Assembly (NCBI RefSeq): GCF_024166365.1
Contig: NC_064819.1
Location: forward strand, 7,576,501-7,640,500
Direction: 5' to 3'
Source of the DNA: Elephas maximus indicus
Lineage: Eukaryota; Chordata; Mammalia; Proboscidea; Elephantidae
Length of the DNA: 64,000 nt
Shown piece after piece: positions 12,070 to 23,096 of this stretch; the stretch's first letter is position 1; each line of letters starts with the position of its first letter. The translations under genes and the position numbers were made by a program. The notes beneath the pieces are model-generated. The model ran no database searches. It was given only the letters and a program-made list of their open reading frames with translations, and was not told where the DNA came from.

Positions 12070-12586
12070 TGTCATGGATTGAATTATGGCCCCCCAAAAA
12101 TAAGTGTATCAACTTGGCTAGGCCATGACTCCCTAGTACTCTGTGGTTGTCCTTCATTTTGTGATTGTAATTTTATGTTAAAAAGGATTAGGGTGGGATT
12201 GTAACACCTCCCCTATCCAGGTCACATTCCTGATCCAATATAAAGGGAGTTTCCCTGGGGTGTGGCCTGCACCACCTTTTATCTCTCAAGAGATAAAAAG
12301 GAAAGAAAAACAAGCAGAGAATTGGGGGCCTCATACCAACAAGAAAGCTGTGCCAGGAGCAGAGTGCATCCTCTGGACTCGAGGTCCCTGCCTGAAGAAG
12401 CTCCTAGTCCGGGGGAACATTGATGAGAAGGCTGACAGGGACAGAAAGCCTTGCCCTGGAGCTGATGACCTGAATTTGGACTTTTAGCCTACTTTTTTTT
12501 TTTTTTACTGTGAAGAAATAAATTTCTCTTTGTTAAGCCATCCATTTGTGGTATTTCTGTTACAGCAGCACTAGGTGACTAAGACA
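12070..12586 (+). mobile_element. Solo LTR, MaLR-like
   Basis: Begins TGTCATGGATTGAATTATGG and ends GTGACTAAGACA, i.e. TG...CA ends. AATAAA lies at about 12519 near the 3' end, and the flanks GACAG and GACAA could be a 5-bp target-site duplication. The opening and closing motifs are those of the mammalian MaLR (ERVL-related) LTRs. A diverged copy of the same LTR lies on the minus strand at 38118-38685. Confidence 0.75.
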
Positions 12587-13510
12587 GACAACTAGTCTTT
12601 ATTTTCTTCATTCCCCACCTAGGTCCTCAGAATCTTGTTCATTCAGACGTGCAAAATGGCTGAATACAGGAGCAAGATTTGAGCCTCCTATACCACCACA
12701 TGGGGTGAGTTTTCAATGCTATAACCCCTCCTGTTTAGGGCACCAGGTTTTTTTTTTTCTTTCACTTCCCACTCTCTAACTTTAAAAGCTGTTTTCCCTC
12801 ATTCTTTCTTCTCTATGTGCTTCATCCCCCATCTTCCTCTGTACAAAACCAGGAATTTTATAAATAAAAAGAGTGCATCTCCCATTATTAAAAAAAAAAA
12901 TGCCAGTACCTAAGTGTTCTGCAGATGTTTCTCAAATAGAACTCCTAGGTCATTGCTTAAAGTCCCTTCAAGGTATCACATATGTTCTCAGGAAAAGCCA
13001 CTATCTTTCCACCTTTATAGGGCTGTTGTTACCTTCTACAGGTAGTGTGTGTAGGTGAAAAGCTCAGTGGCCTAGAGAGCAGATGCCCAAACTTGACGTA
13101 GCTTATGCACAGCAGAGCAAGGGACCGATGCTAGAAAAAAAAAAAAAATTTTTTTTTTTTTTAATTTATTTCAGTAGCCCCTAGGACCGCTTATCTACCT
13201 AGTGCTGCTGACAAAACTTCTCATCAGACAGATGTTAGGCTTTTGCAAATAACCAGATATCTGGTTTTTGTCAGGCATGGCAAAAATCAAAAACCTAAAA
13301 TGCCTACTCTTATTCATCTGCATAACAGTTAGTGCCTTATAAGCATATACTACTTAGTCCTTAATACATTCAGAGACTGACATAGGTGGAATGTTTTTTT
13401 TCCCCCGTATGAGTGTCTCCCTTTGGTTGGAATCAGAAGAACACAGTTGATTGCAAAAAGAGCACATTACAGCACTGCTCTGCTTAGAACTCAATGACTG
13501 CTGTTCTTGT
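12587..13510. other. Unassigned DNA with an A14T14 palindrome
   Basis: No gene. It contains a T-run near 12750, an A-run near 12890 and a perfect A14T14 palindrome at 13135-13162. Confidence 0.45.
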
Positions 13511-13705
13511 GTGCTGTTGACTTGATCCTGACTCATAGTGATCTTATATACCAGAGTAAAACTGCCCCATAGGGTTCCCCAGGCTGTAATCTTTACAGGA
13601 GCAGATCACCAGGTCTTTCCTTCCGTGGAGTCACTGGTGGGTTTGAACTGCTGACCTTTGGGTTAACAGCCAAGTGCTTAACCATTGTTCCACCACAGCT
13701 CCATA
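13511..13705 (-). mobile_element. AfroSINE, long form, minus strand
   Basis: Minus-strand copy that includes the long-form block (GGCTGTAATCTTTACAGGAG, GATCACCAGGTCTTTCC on the plus strand) between the CCCCATAGGG body and the tRNA-derived head (right end, CCATTGTTCCACCACAGCTCC). Confidence 0.85.
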
Positions 13706-14574
13706 GAACCCAAAACCAGGTCTCAACAATGTCAGATGCTTTCTGCCAATAAACCTTCCACCACTTATATCTGGTGTCTTGCTGAAGGAGGCGCGCAGAT
13801 GAGGAGGAGGCGTGCCCTCTGGGTATACCCTGTAACCGGAGGAACACGGGTTCGACATTTGTTGAAGGCATCTAACCCCACTGAGTCTCCTGTCCCACTC
13901 ATCTTGGCCCTGGGAGAAAAGGCAGTTCAAGCTGTGATTATGGAGAAATAAGCAGGGCATTCAAAACCAGAAGTTGCTTTCCTTGCCTGTAATTTTCTAC
14001 TTTCCTTTTCACTGTTAATGCCAGTAATTAATGGCAGTATTTGTGTTTCAGTGAGATTTCTGTCCCTCCCTCTCCATTGTGGATATTGGCTTTGAGATCC
14101 AGCAGTCTTCTCTATTTGTGAGGTGCAAGAACCACACTGCATGGTGCCATGGCTTCATAGGAAAAAAAAAAAAAAAGATGCATAAGGAAAGGGAAAAAAG
14201 CAAATTAAGAATGAAAAATCAAACTGCAAGGCTAAAAAAAAACTTGTTTTAAGTGAGGATTACTTAATCAATAATACTACTATTTTGGACTTATTTTAAT
14301 TCATTATGTTAGTTCTAATAGGATTATATAAACTACCACCTCTGAAAACATGTTTTATTCCCCCAATTGCAAATTCCCCTTACTATAAAAGGACACTCAA
14401 GGTCATGCTAAGTGAGTTTTAGGGGGAACTGCTGTGACGTGGAGTCTGGGATAGCGCATGTCAAATATCAACATGGAGCCTAAGTAAGTAATGTTACTGC
14501 CCATAATCTTTGTTGGATGGTCCCTATGTAGTCTCTATATTATTATTTAATATAATATTACTTTAAATATAATA
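13706..14574. other. Unassigned DNA
   Basis: No supported gene. An A15 run lies near 14161-14175 and an AT-rich stretch near 14540-14570. Overlapping frames on both strands at 13.6-13.95 kb run into the neighbouring SINE and are not taken as genes. Confidence 0.4.
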
Positions 14575-14745
14575 TTATTTGATCTTCACAACAACCTCTT
14601 GATAGGGGGCCATTGTTCTCAACATTTTTCAGGTGACATAACTGGGATTTAAAGAGTTTATGTAGCACTTGCAAGGCTAGCCACACAGCAGAGCTGAGAT
14701 TACCCAGTCTGTGTTTCTCCAAAGTGAGTGCTCTTAAGGACTACA
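14575..14745 (-). repeat. MIR SINE, minus strand
   Basis: The motif order GATCTTCACAACAACCTCTT, GGTGACATAACTGGGATTT, CACACAGCAGAGCTGAGATT follows the MIR consensus read on the minus strand. Confidence 0.75.
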
Positions 14746-14839
14746 GTGCATTTTGAAATAAAAGTTTGTGGGATTTTCCATGGGAGGGGATATGTGTAAT
14801 TTCTGGTTACAAGATAAGAGCACTAGGTGAGGAATCAGG

Positions 14840-15040
14840 AAACCTGAATGTGAGTCTGAGTTCCAACATGGGCTTATTGTACAATCTGCACTAGGTCTCC
14901 AGCTTCCCTGTCTGTAAAATGGGTGTGACTGTTTGGCCTACCTGCCTCCTGGGTTGTTGTGAAAGCCAAGTGAGATAAGCACACACAGCACTGGAGATGT
15001 GACAATATGCTATACAAATGTAAATAAGTATTGTTCTACA
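14840..15040 (+). repeat. MIR SINE, plus strand
   Basis: Motifs CCCTGTCTGTAAAATGGG, CTGGGTTGTTGTGAAAGCC and ACAAATGTAAATAAGTATTG follow the MIR 3' half on the plus strand. Confidence 0.7.
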
Positions 15041-15501
15041 GTAATAAAGAGATATTACGGCTCTGTTTCTTAAGTGATGGTCAAGGATACAAGTATGAGC
15101 AGAAGAGTGTGCAAAACAAGGAGAAGTAAGAGAAAGAACACAGAATGAGAGAAAATAAGACCTGCTGGAAAGGGAAAATAAGAGAAAGATTGGTGGGCTT
15201 TAAGTGGCAGATGGGGTACTGGGGAACCAAACACAGCCCAGAGGTAGAGTCTCTCTCACAGATGTAGACGAGACATGCCAAACTGAGCCACACAGAGAAG
15301 CAAATCTGTTGGGGCAGAAAATTATCTGAGACCCTGTAGACTCAATGTATGCGGTTCCTAGGATACATAAAATATAAGTCTGGTTGCCAAAGCTCAGACA
15401 ACAGTATATATTGCATGCAAATGAGAAAGTGAGATAAACACGGGATGAAATTTGAAGTAAGAGGGCAGTCCAAGTCCCATTCCTGAATAGGAAGATTTTA
15501 T

Positions 15502-15690
15502 GTCCCTGGGTGTCGAAAACTAAAGGATGGAGGTTTGAACCCACCTACAGGTGCCTCAGAAGACAGGCCCGGTGATCTGCTTCCACAAAGACTAGGGCCA
15601 AGAAAACTCTATGGAGCAGTTCTACTCTGTACATATGGGGTCACCATGAGTCTGAATCAACTGGACGACTGCTAACCACAGCAACGTATG
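15502..15690 (+). mobile_element. Old AfroSINE-related SINE, plus strand
   Basis: Diverged head (TCCCTGGGTGTCG, then GGTTTGAACCCACC as B box), long-form body block (CCGGTGATCTGCTTCCACAA) and tail (GTCTGAATCAACTGGACGAC). It lacks part of the head, consistent with an older subfamily. Confidence 0.72.
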
Positions 15691-15771
15691 CATCACCATG
15701 GATGCAGTTACGTTCTACTTCTGAACATTAGTTTATGATTCTCGCCTCCATGTTTTACATTCACTCTCTCC

Positions 15772-16107
15772 TTGTTGTTAGCTGCCACTGAGTCGGCCCC
15801 AACTCATGGAAACCCATCCACAATGGACAAAGTGCTGCCCAGTCCTCTGCCACTCCATGATTGGTTGCAAATAGGACCACTGTGATCTACTGAGTTTTCA
15901 ATGGCTGGTTTTCAGAAGCAGATTGCCAGGCCTTTCTTCCTAGTCCATTTTAGTCTAGAAGCACTGTTGAAACCTGTTCAGCATGGTAGCAACATACAAA
16001 CCTCCACTGACAGAATTGTGGTGGCTATTCTTCGGACACATTGGCTGGGAACTGAACTCAGGGCTCCTGACTGGAAGGTGAGAGCTCTACCACTAAACCA
16101 CCAGTGC
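15772..16107 (-). mobile_element. SINE with tRNA-Gly-like head and RTE-like body
   Basis: On the minus strand the first 71 bases (16107 down to 16037) align end to end, without gaps, to a vertebrate tRNA-Gly gene as I recall it, with about 54 of 71 positions matching: start GCACTGGTGGTTTAGTGGTA, B-box region GAGTTCAGTTCCCAGCC. This differs from the head of the common AfroSINEs here. The remaining ~265 bases carry the long-form RTE-like block and end in GTGGCAGCTAACAACAA, the RTE/AfroSINE tail. Flanks TTCACTCTCTCC and CATACTCTTTCC resemble a target-site duplication. Confidence 0.75.
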
Positions 16108-17180
16108 TCATACTCTTTCCATAACTTTTGTCATTCGGCTTCTCGCCCCAACAGAATAGGGCTCTGGTTTTGCCCCCATTTTGTAGACTGCTCTATCTCA
16201 GAAAATTGAACTCATTTTCCCTCCTTACCTGTAACGGAAGTGTGATGTTATACCTCATTTTTTGGCCTTCTGCTCTTTGCTGGGCACATAGTCTATGTTT
16301 GATCCATTATTTGTTTTTATTACCTTCCACTCACACATATATAACTATAACTGTCACACAGTTCAATGTGTATCTAAAACAATGTGTAATATAAAAAGTA
16401 AATGCATATTATTAAACAAAATTTTTTTTTTCTCAGAGTCTTATAATGTTGCAGATTATACATCACTGAGCCTCACCTTCTAGTTAACTTTCAACCCAAG
16501 AGAGCACATAGACCCTGTATCATGACCTGAAGGTCAACCCACTCAGACTTATGGACAATAGTCCTAAGTAAACAAGCTCATATGTCTCCTCTCATCTTCT
16601 TATCCATCCATCAAGCTAAGAATACCTAAACTGTCACAGATGTGCCCTATGGCCACCTCCCATCTCTACTGTTGCTGATCTTGGCAGCAATAGTTCCCCT
16701 TCCTTCCACCTGGTGAGAGAAATGCTGGTGATAGATCATACCCTCGAAGCAGCAGGAACAGCGTTGGGCTTCATCCTGCCTCTTTTGAGAAGCAGCTACG
16801 GACCATTCACTGAGCAAGGCACCTGCTATTGGACAGGTGCCCAGTGCCAGGGATGCTCGTCAGCACTCAAGGCATAACCCTGCCAGGAATCAGTGAGGTG
16901 CCATGTTTTCATCCATAAGTTAAGTTGCAAATATAGCAGAAACGGAAATAAATATAGGACTAACTCTGTGTGTGGTTGAGGGTGGCAGTTGGACGAAAAG
17001 GAGAAAGATGAAAAAGGACATAACAGATTATGGGGAAGACAGCCCTACAGTGGAATCAAACAATATGGGTTTGAATCTTGGCTTTGTAAGTATTTCACAA
17101 ATGAGCTTAGTTTGTCAGGGACCAAGTATTTCTCAGTTAAAAAGAAGATTGAGATGATCATCTGTGTTTCCCACTCCCCA
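16108..17180. other. Unassigned DNA
   Basis: No gene is supported. A possible, strongly decayed MIR/L2 core lies near 16800-16930. A T9 run sits near 16422. Confidence 0.4.
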
Positions 17181-17193
17181 ACTCTTAAACTTA

Positions 17194-17350
17194 CCACAAA
17201 AAACCAAGCCCAGTGCCGTTGAGTCGATTCTGGCTCATAGCAACCCTATAGGACAGAGTAGAACTGCCCCATAGAGTTTCCAAGGAGGATTCGAACTGCC
17301 AACTCTGGTTAGTAGCCGTATCATTGAACCACTACACCACCATGGTTTCC
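17194..17350 (-). mobile_element. AfroSINE with perfect target-site duplication, minus strand
   Basis: Minus-strand copy with tail (CCCAGTGCCGTTGAGTCGAT) and body, and a shortened head lacking the GCAGCTGGTGG block. A perfect 13-bp duplication (ACTCTTAAACTTA) lies at 17181-17193 and 17351-17363. Confidence 0.92.
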
Positions 17351-17363
17351 ACTCTTAAACTTA

Positions 17364-18520
17364 TATTTCTATAATTCTATGGAGGAAAATATGAGGGAAT
17401 GGGGGGGTGAGGTAAGTGCTGTCTTGATTAGAAACATATAGATTTATTCCTCTATTCACTCCAACAATCTTTTCCTATATGCAGTATATTAAGGAATTGA
17501 TCCAGAACAATTATATGAATATACCACTCCTTTTTCTTCTTTGTTTCTCCTTCCCTCCTTCCTTCACCCCCCTCTCTCCCTTCCTCTCCCTCTTCTCTCT
17601 CTTCTTTTCCCTTCCGTTTCTTTGCAGTACCAACCTGGGCTGCTGTCAGAGGCTCGCTGGGGGCTGTGGGATCATAAATTGTGTGGGGTCACAGCTCTTC
17701 CTTGCCAAAGTGGAACAGAGGTTACATTGATGCAACAGCCAGGGACTTGGCACAAGAGTAACAAGAGATGAGAACAGTGAATCCGGGCTCACCCTTCAAC
17801 CTGAATCCAGCTGCTTCTCCATTCCTCATAGTGTCCACCACTATCATTCTCCCACCGCCTGGGGTTGAGCTCAGCCAGTGGTAAACTGCGGCCAAGATGC
17901 TTTCTATCCACCAGGAAAACAATGTAGCAGTCAGCCAGGCCTGCACTGCTTGTCTAGCGTCTTCACATCATCTCTCCTGCATTAGAAGTATTCAGCTAGA
18001 GACGGGCAACCTCCAGTAACCCCAGCATCTCAAAGATCCTCTCATCTGTTTCTCTACATCAGAGGTGCTTAAGCCGTAAACACAACACTTGAAAAGAAAA
18101 GATAATCCTAACCTCAGTTCATTAGCAAAACTTTGCCTTTATCTCTTCCTTTCTGCTCATGCTTTACCCGGGTCGGTATCCACTTTTTTTAAAGCTTGTA
18201 CTCTTTGAACAGCCCTCTCAGGATGCTGCTAAGCTAAAGTAGAAGTTACAGATTGGCAAAGCAGCTTTGTGAATGATGGTTGCATATAACTTAGGGTTAT
18301 TATTTGGGATCGAGGACGATATCATCAAATTGGTGAAGGCTGCGCACCAGTCTGACCCAGGGGCTGACAGGAATTCTTACATTTGCCTCCCCCCATTCAT
18401 TATGCTGTTTTTCTGTGATTCCAGAGGAGAAGAAGTGCATATGTCCTGGTATAGATGTATTTTATTAAGTGTGTATAAATATATGTGTGTGCATTTCCCC
18501 TCTTCAGGTAGAGACTTGAA
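17364..18520. other. Unassigned DNA with a polypyrimidine tract
   Basis: A near-pure C/T tract spans about 17528-17625, a candidate for triplex structure. No gene is supported; frames across the tract are low-complexity. Confidence 0.45.
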
Positions 18521-18560
18521 GACTGTGATGAACTGACTCTAGGGAAAGAAGTTTCAACTT

Positions 18561-18765
18561 AAAAAACAAAACAAAAACCAACAGTTGCTGTTGAGTAGAT
18601 CCCAACTGACAGCAATCCCATATGTTTTAGGGTAGAGATGTTCTCCACAGAGTTTTCAATGGCTGTGATCTTTCAGAAGTAGATCACCAGGCCTTTCTCC
18701 TGAGGCATCTCTGGGTAGATTAGAACTGCCAACCTTTTGGTTAGTAGCCTGGTCACTAAGTACCA
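18561..18765 (-). mobile_element. AfroSINE, long form, minus strand
   Basis: Minus-strand copy with tail, the block GGCTGTGATCTTTCAGAAGT, and head (CCAACCTTTTGGTTAGTAGC on the plus strand). Flanked by an imperfect ~34-bp direct repeat (18521-18555 and 18768-18801); a third partial copy follows at about 18804-18828. Confidence 0.82.
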
Positions 18766-18828
18766 GGAGACTGATGAATAGACTCTAGAGAAAGAAAGTT
18801 GAGTAGACTCTAGGAAAAGGGGTTTCAC

Positions 18829-19689
18829 AACATCTGGTCATTGAATTCAATAGTAAGTCTACTTCTTCCTCAGTATTCCTTCCCTATGACTTTTTCAAAC
18901 TCTCCTTCCATTACTCCAGTCTAAGGAACATGAAATTGCATAGTTGAAAGGAATTCATTTATATACCAAATATTGTGTTTGGTGGCATGGGGTACCCACA
19001 GGTGAACTGCTTGCCTTACTAATTTAGCCTATCTGTAAAATCAAGACAGGGATACTCCAGGATGCTGTGAGAGGTGGTTGAAGAACATGAAATGGAAACA
19101 TAAGCTTCTGGCAGCAGATAACGAAAGCGACAAAGCTGATGATGACATGGCAGAATCTAAAATTTACCGAATATTTACCACAGCCAGGCACCGTGCTAAA
19201 AATCTTTGCACGTGTCAATCTAACAACATTATCATAGGTACATACACACACACACACACAAACCACTTTCATTTGAATCCAGCAAACCCATTCTTTATAT
19301 TTCATATTGTTTCTGATCTGACCTCACCCATGTATTGGATAACCAAAGTCCATATTCAAGTTCTGGTGTTCACTGTTTATGTAAACTTGGAAAATTTCTT
19401 AAGCCTTTTATCTCTCCATTTTTTCATCTTACAAAAGCAAATATTAACACTAATCTTGCTGACTTGTTGTAAAATTTATATCTATCACCTAATAGATCTT
19501 GACACAAAATGTCAGGTTTCAGTGCTCAAAAATGTTGGATCCCACCTAGCACCCAGATCTTGGTTTCTAATATCCTCCAATAACAGGAGCCACAGCTCTT
19601 TCTACCACTGAGACAGAAGATATACAAGATGAGCCCAGGGCATCTCGTGGTGCCAGGAAGTAAGGAAATGTTCAAAAACAAACAAACAA
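18829..19689. other. Unassigned DNA with a CA repeat and an MIR-like core
   Basis: A short CA run lies at 19243-19261. The stretch 19145-19238 is MIR-like and is nearly repeated at 20137-20236. The 177-codon plus-strand frame at 19078-19611 spans both and is judged non-coding. Confidence 0.45.
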
Positions 19690-20865
19690 AAACCCTCATT
19701 GATGAAAATATGTCAAGAGAACAGATGAGCCAACTGAAAGAGCCCCTATAATTTGAAAGATCTAGGACAATTTGAGCAACAAACTAAATAAAGTAGTATT
19801 AGATTATAACCCAAAGCATAAGATAAATATTCATAAGTCTATACTGATATAAATACTTGATTGAATGAATATGTGAGAGAAGTTAGACAAATTTCATATG
19901 CAGAACTGTAAGTAATTTATGCAGATACTCCACCTTCAAGGAGCTAAAGCATAACTTCCCACTCCTTAAGTGTGGGCTGCATATGACGAAGTCCTTCCAA
20001 AGAGCACAGTATGGAAATGGGGAAAAAACAGCAACTTTACAATGAGAAAACCTGACAAATACTACTTTAGTCAGGTGATCAAGGTTAACATCGACACTGA
20101 TAAATCATATTGATAGTATGTACCTTTGATATGATGATAACGTAGCAGAATCTAAAATTTATCAAATATTTACCACAGGCCAGGCACTGTGCTCAAAATC
20201 TTTGCACGTGTCAATGTAGCAATCTTATCAGAGCTACACACCAAGGCTTTAAACCGGTTCACTCCGATTCAACCCCCTGCTGAGAATTTGCATTTCCACC
20301 CCAGATATACTGAATCAGAATCTACATTTTAACAAGCCCTCCAACCCCCAGGCTTCTTACATATACGTGAACCGGTTGGAAGCCATGGCACACACACAAA
20401 AAAGGCATTTTACCTTTGTGGTCTTTTTCTCAAAACTGTATAACCCTAAACTACTCATGGGAAAAACACCAAACAAATTCCAGTTGAGGGACATTCTATA
20501 AAATCCCTAACTAGTACTCTTTAAAATTATGAAGGTCATCAAAAAGCAAGGAAAGTCTGGGAAACTGTCACAACCAAGAAGAACCTAAGAAAACATGATT
20601 AAATGTCATATGGTATCCTGAATAGAACCCTGGAAGAGAGAAAGAACATTAGGGAAAAACTAAGGAAACCTGAATAAAAGAATGGACTTCACTTAATAGC
20701 AATTAACCAACATTGGCTCATTAATTGTAACAAATGTACCATACTAGCGTAAGATGTTAGTATTAGGGGAAATTGGGTGGTACGCATATAAGAACTCTCT
20801 ATACTATTGTTGCAACCTTTTTGGTAAAAACTGCTCTAAAATAAGAAGTTTATTGAACTTAAAAA
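19690..20865 (+). repeat. L1M-like 3'UTR, interrupted
   Basis: The phrases CCAGTTGAGGGACATTCTA, GAAACTGTCACAACCAAGA, AACAAATGTACCATACTA and AAATAAGAAGTTTATTG are the 3' end of an old eutherian L1 (L1M class). About 20100-20400 interrupts it with an MIR-like core and a MER5-like piece. Confidence 0.65.
20240..20400 (-). repeat. MER5-like DNA-transposon relic
   Basis: GAGAATTTGCATTTCCACCC and CTGAATCAGAATCTACATTT resemble the MER5A non-autonomous hAT element. Short and diverged. It lies inside the L1M-like 3'UTR. Confidence 0.5.
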
Positions 20866-22389
20866 AATGTTTTTTAAATGGTAGATCCTTTCTCCTCTTT
20901 TATTACAATGTTAACGTCAGGGAAACACTGCAGAGCTGCTGAATTTAGGCAGTGAGGATAGCTGTGTATTTGAGGTGGCCTTCACTCTGGACTTGAACTT
21001 GCTTTTCTCTTCCCAGAATCTCTAACAGGATTGTGTAAGGAAGCCTCAGTTAAAAGAGGGTTCTCTCTGGCTGTGACCCTGGGAACCCCATGGTTACCAT
21101 CAGGGTTAGCAAAAGTCTCCAAGAAGCTGAACCTGAGGAAATCTGTTTTGCTAAGTGCCCTGTGTTTTATGGTTGACCACAGAGATATTATTTTATTGTT
21201 TCAAGTGAGTATGAACTACACACTCCGTGAGCTCGCCAGGCTACCTGCGGACAACTTCCAGTCATCAATATAGAGCAGGATTGCTTGGCAGAGATGGGCA
21301 AGTTTAAAAGGAAGAGAACAGGGAAGCAGGAGGGCTCCAAAAGAGAAGTGAGTCAGCCAAGGAATGGGGAGAAGGAAACACTGATTCTGTATTCTAACAA
21401 CTAGAACAAAACTCCCAGCCCTGGGAGAGCTCTGCCCTGGGCTCCACAGAACAGCCTTGTGCATTTCTGATTCCCTCATTTCACAGGTCCCTGTATCAGT
21501 AAACAGTGGAGTATGCTCTGTGACAGCCAGGCAATCAGAAAAACTGCCAAGTCAAGGAAACTTGGTGGAGTGAAATGATGTGGTAATTCCAGTTAGCTGA
21601 AGAATGAGGATCAGCTCACAGAGTGGAGGAGGAGTGTGCTATACACACGATAGCTCTTTTCCGCTGAAAGGTGTATTTACACGCCTGAAACGAGCACCTT
21701 TCAACCCTGGGCCTCCTCCTACTCCCACTTCTAAAGCTATGAGCAGGAAAAGCCTGTATATTGTATCTCAGGTATGCGAGCTGCCTGTGGAAAAGGCAGG
21801 GCTGATTTATTTCCGTTGTGTGGAGAATAAACTCTATTGGTAACTGTCTTCTGCAAAGGCTAAGCTTTGAGATGTTAAGGCTGAACCTCATAGAAGTTGT
21901 GCTGCTTAGAGATGGATTTTTCAAAGGCAGACTAGGTGGTATGCTCCACAGCTCTTAAAGCCATCTCCTTCTTCAACTGACCTCTGATAATCTGCCTTCC
22001 ATCTTCAATGTCACATGACTGTCTAGAGCTGAGTAAGCGCTTAATGAGAAGGATTAAATACTAGATCAAGAGGGCTATCTGGGAGACGTGGTAGTAAAGG
22101 GGAAAGGGAAAGAGGTATTAATGACTATACGGTAAGAGACTGAAAATTCAGAGTCTGATGACATATCATGACAGACTTGAAATATGGACTTGAGGATACA
22201 GAGCTTACAGCTAAAATTCCTTATGTGACATTTAACTACATGGCACCCAGTTAAGTGAATTCAGGACTGGAAAATCTTTGGGGCCTCCTATATTTCCACT
22301 TGTTATATTTCTGGGTCCCATGGAGCCCTTGCCAGATTCTAAGATTCAAGACTTTTTATGCAAAATCATAGTATGATCTAGCAACAGAA
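20866..22389. other. Unassigned DNA
   Basis: No supported gene or named repeat. Several short frames on both strands carry no recognised domain. Confidence 0.4.
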
Positions 22390-23075
22390 GAATAGAAACA
22401 AATTGAATGAAGAACCTTGGTAGCATATTGGATTCCAGCCTCTTCCTTTGTCCTGTTAATCTGACAGCCCCCAAGTTACCTCTCATTCTTTTACACCCTA
22501 TAGCTAAAGGACAGATCCAAGGATGGCATCCTTACTCTCGATCTCTCTCATCTTCATTCCATCAGTTGGCTATGACAAGAGTCTCCAACAATTCCACTTG
22601 TATCCTGTGTAACCTGTTCATTCAGAATCTTGCAACAGCTTCCTTCCACCTCAAGTCTACTCTCTTTCATCAGCCTATCTTTCAATGGATTTCCTAATCT
22701 GGCTTCATAGCTCCTTGCTTTCCTACCAGATCCTCTGTTCTCATCACACCAATCAATTCATTGTCCCTGAAATATATCATGATCATTCCTGCATCAGTGT
22801 CCATGGTATTTCTGTTGCTTAAAACACCACATTCTTTGCCCTCCCACTCTAAGTTCTGTATAATTCTTCAGGTTCATCTCAGTCTCAACCATTCTCATGG
22901 ATCAAGCATCATTTAGGTCTTCGAGCTATTATTTTCAGTTATTTCATGAGGGATCTTGATTATTTCTATCACATATCATTCTAGAAAGTATTTAAAACGT
23001 TTATGTAGTACTCTTACTTTACCAATTAAAACTTAAGTTTCTTGAAGAATACATACTACATCTGTATTTCTTTGG
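22390..23075 (+). repeat. L2 LINE fragment
   Basis: The series TTGGATTCCAGCCTCTTCCT, CTTGCAACAGCTTCCTTCC, TCTGGCTTCATAGCTCC and CTTAAGTTTCTTGAAGAATA follows the 3' half of L2 on the plus strand at high divergence. Confidence 0.6.
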
Positions 23076-23096
23076 TACTTTAAAATCCTAGTACCA

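Noticed and set aside
15772-16107. Functional tRNA-Gly gene on the minus strand
   Set aside because: The tRNA-like part has many substitutions in the stems and is fused to an RTE-like body with the AACAACAA tail; it is a SINE head.
19078-19611. 177-codon plus-strand frame
   Set aside because: It crosses a CA microsatellite and an MIR-like block; translated HTHTHTNHF-type low complexity and no domain.
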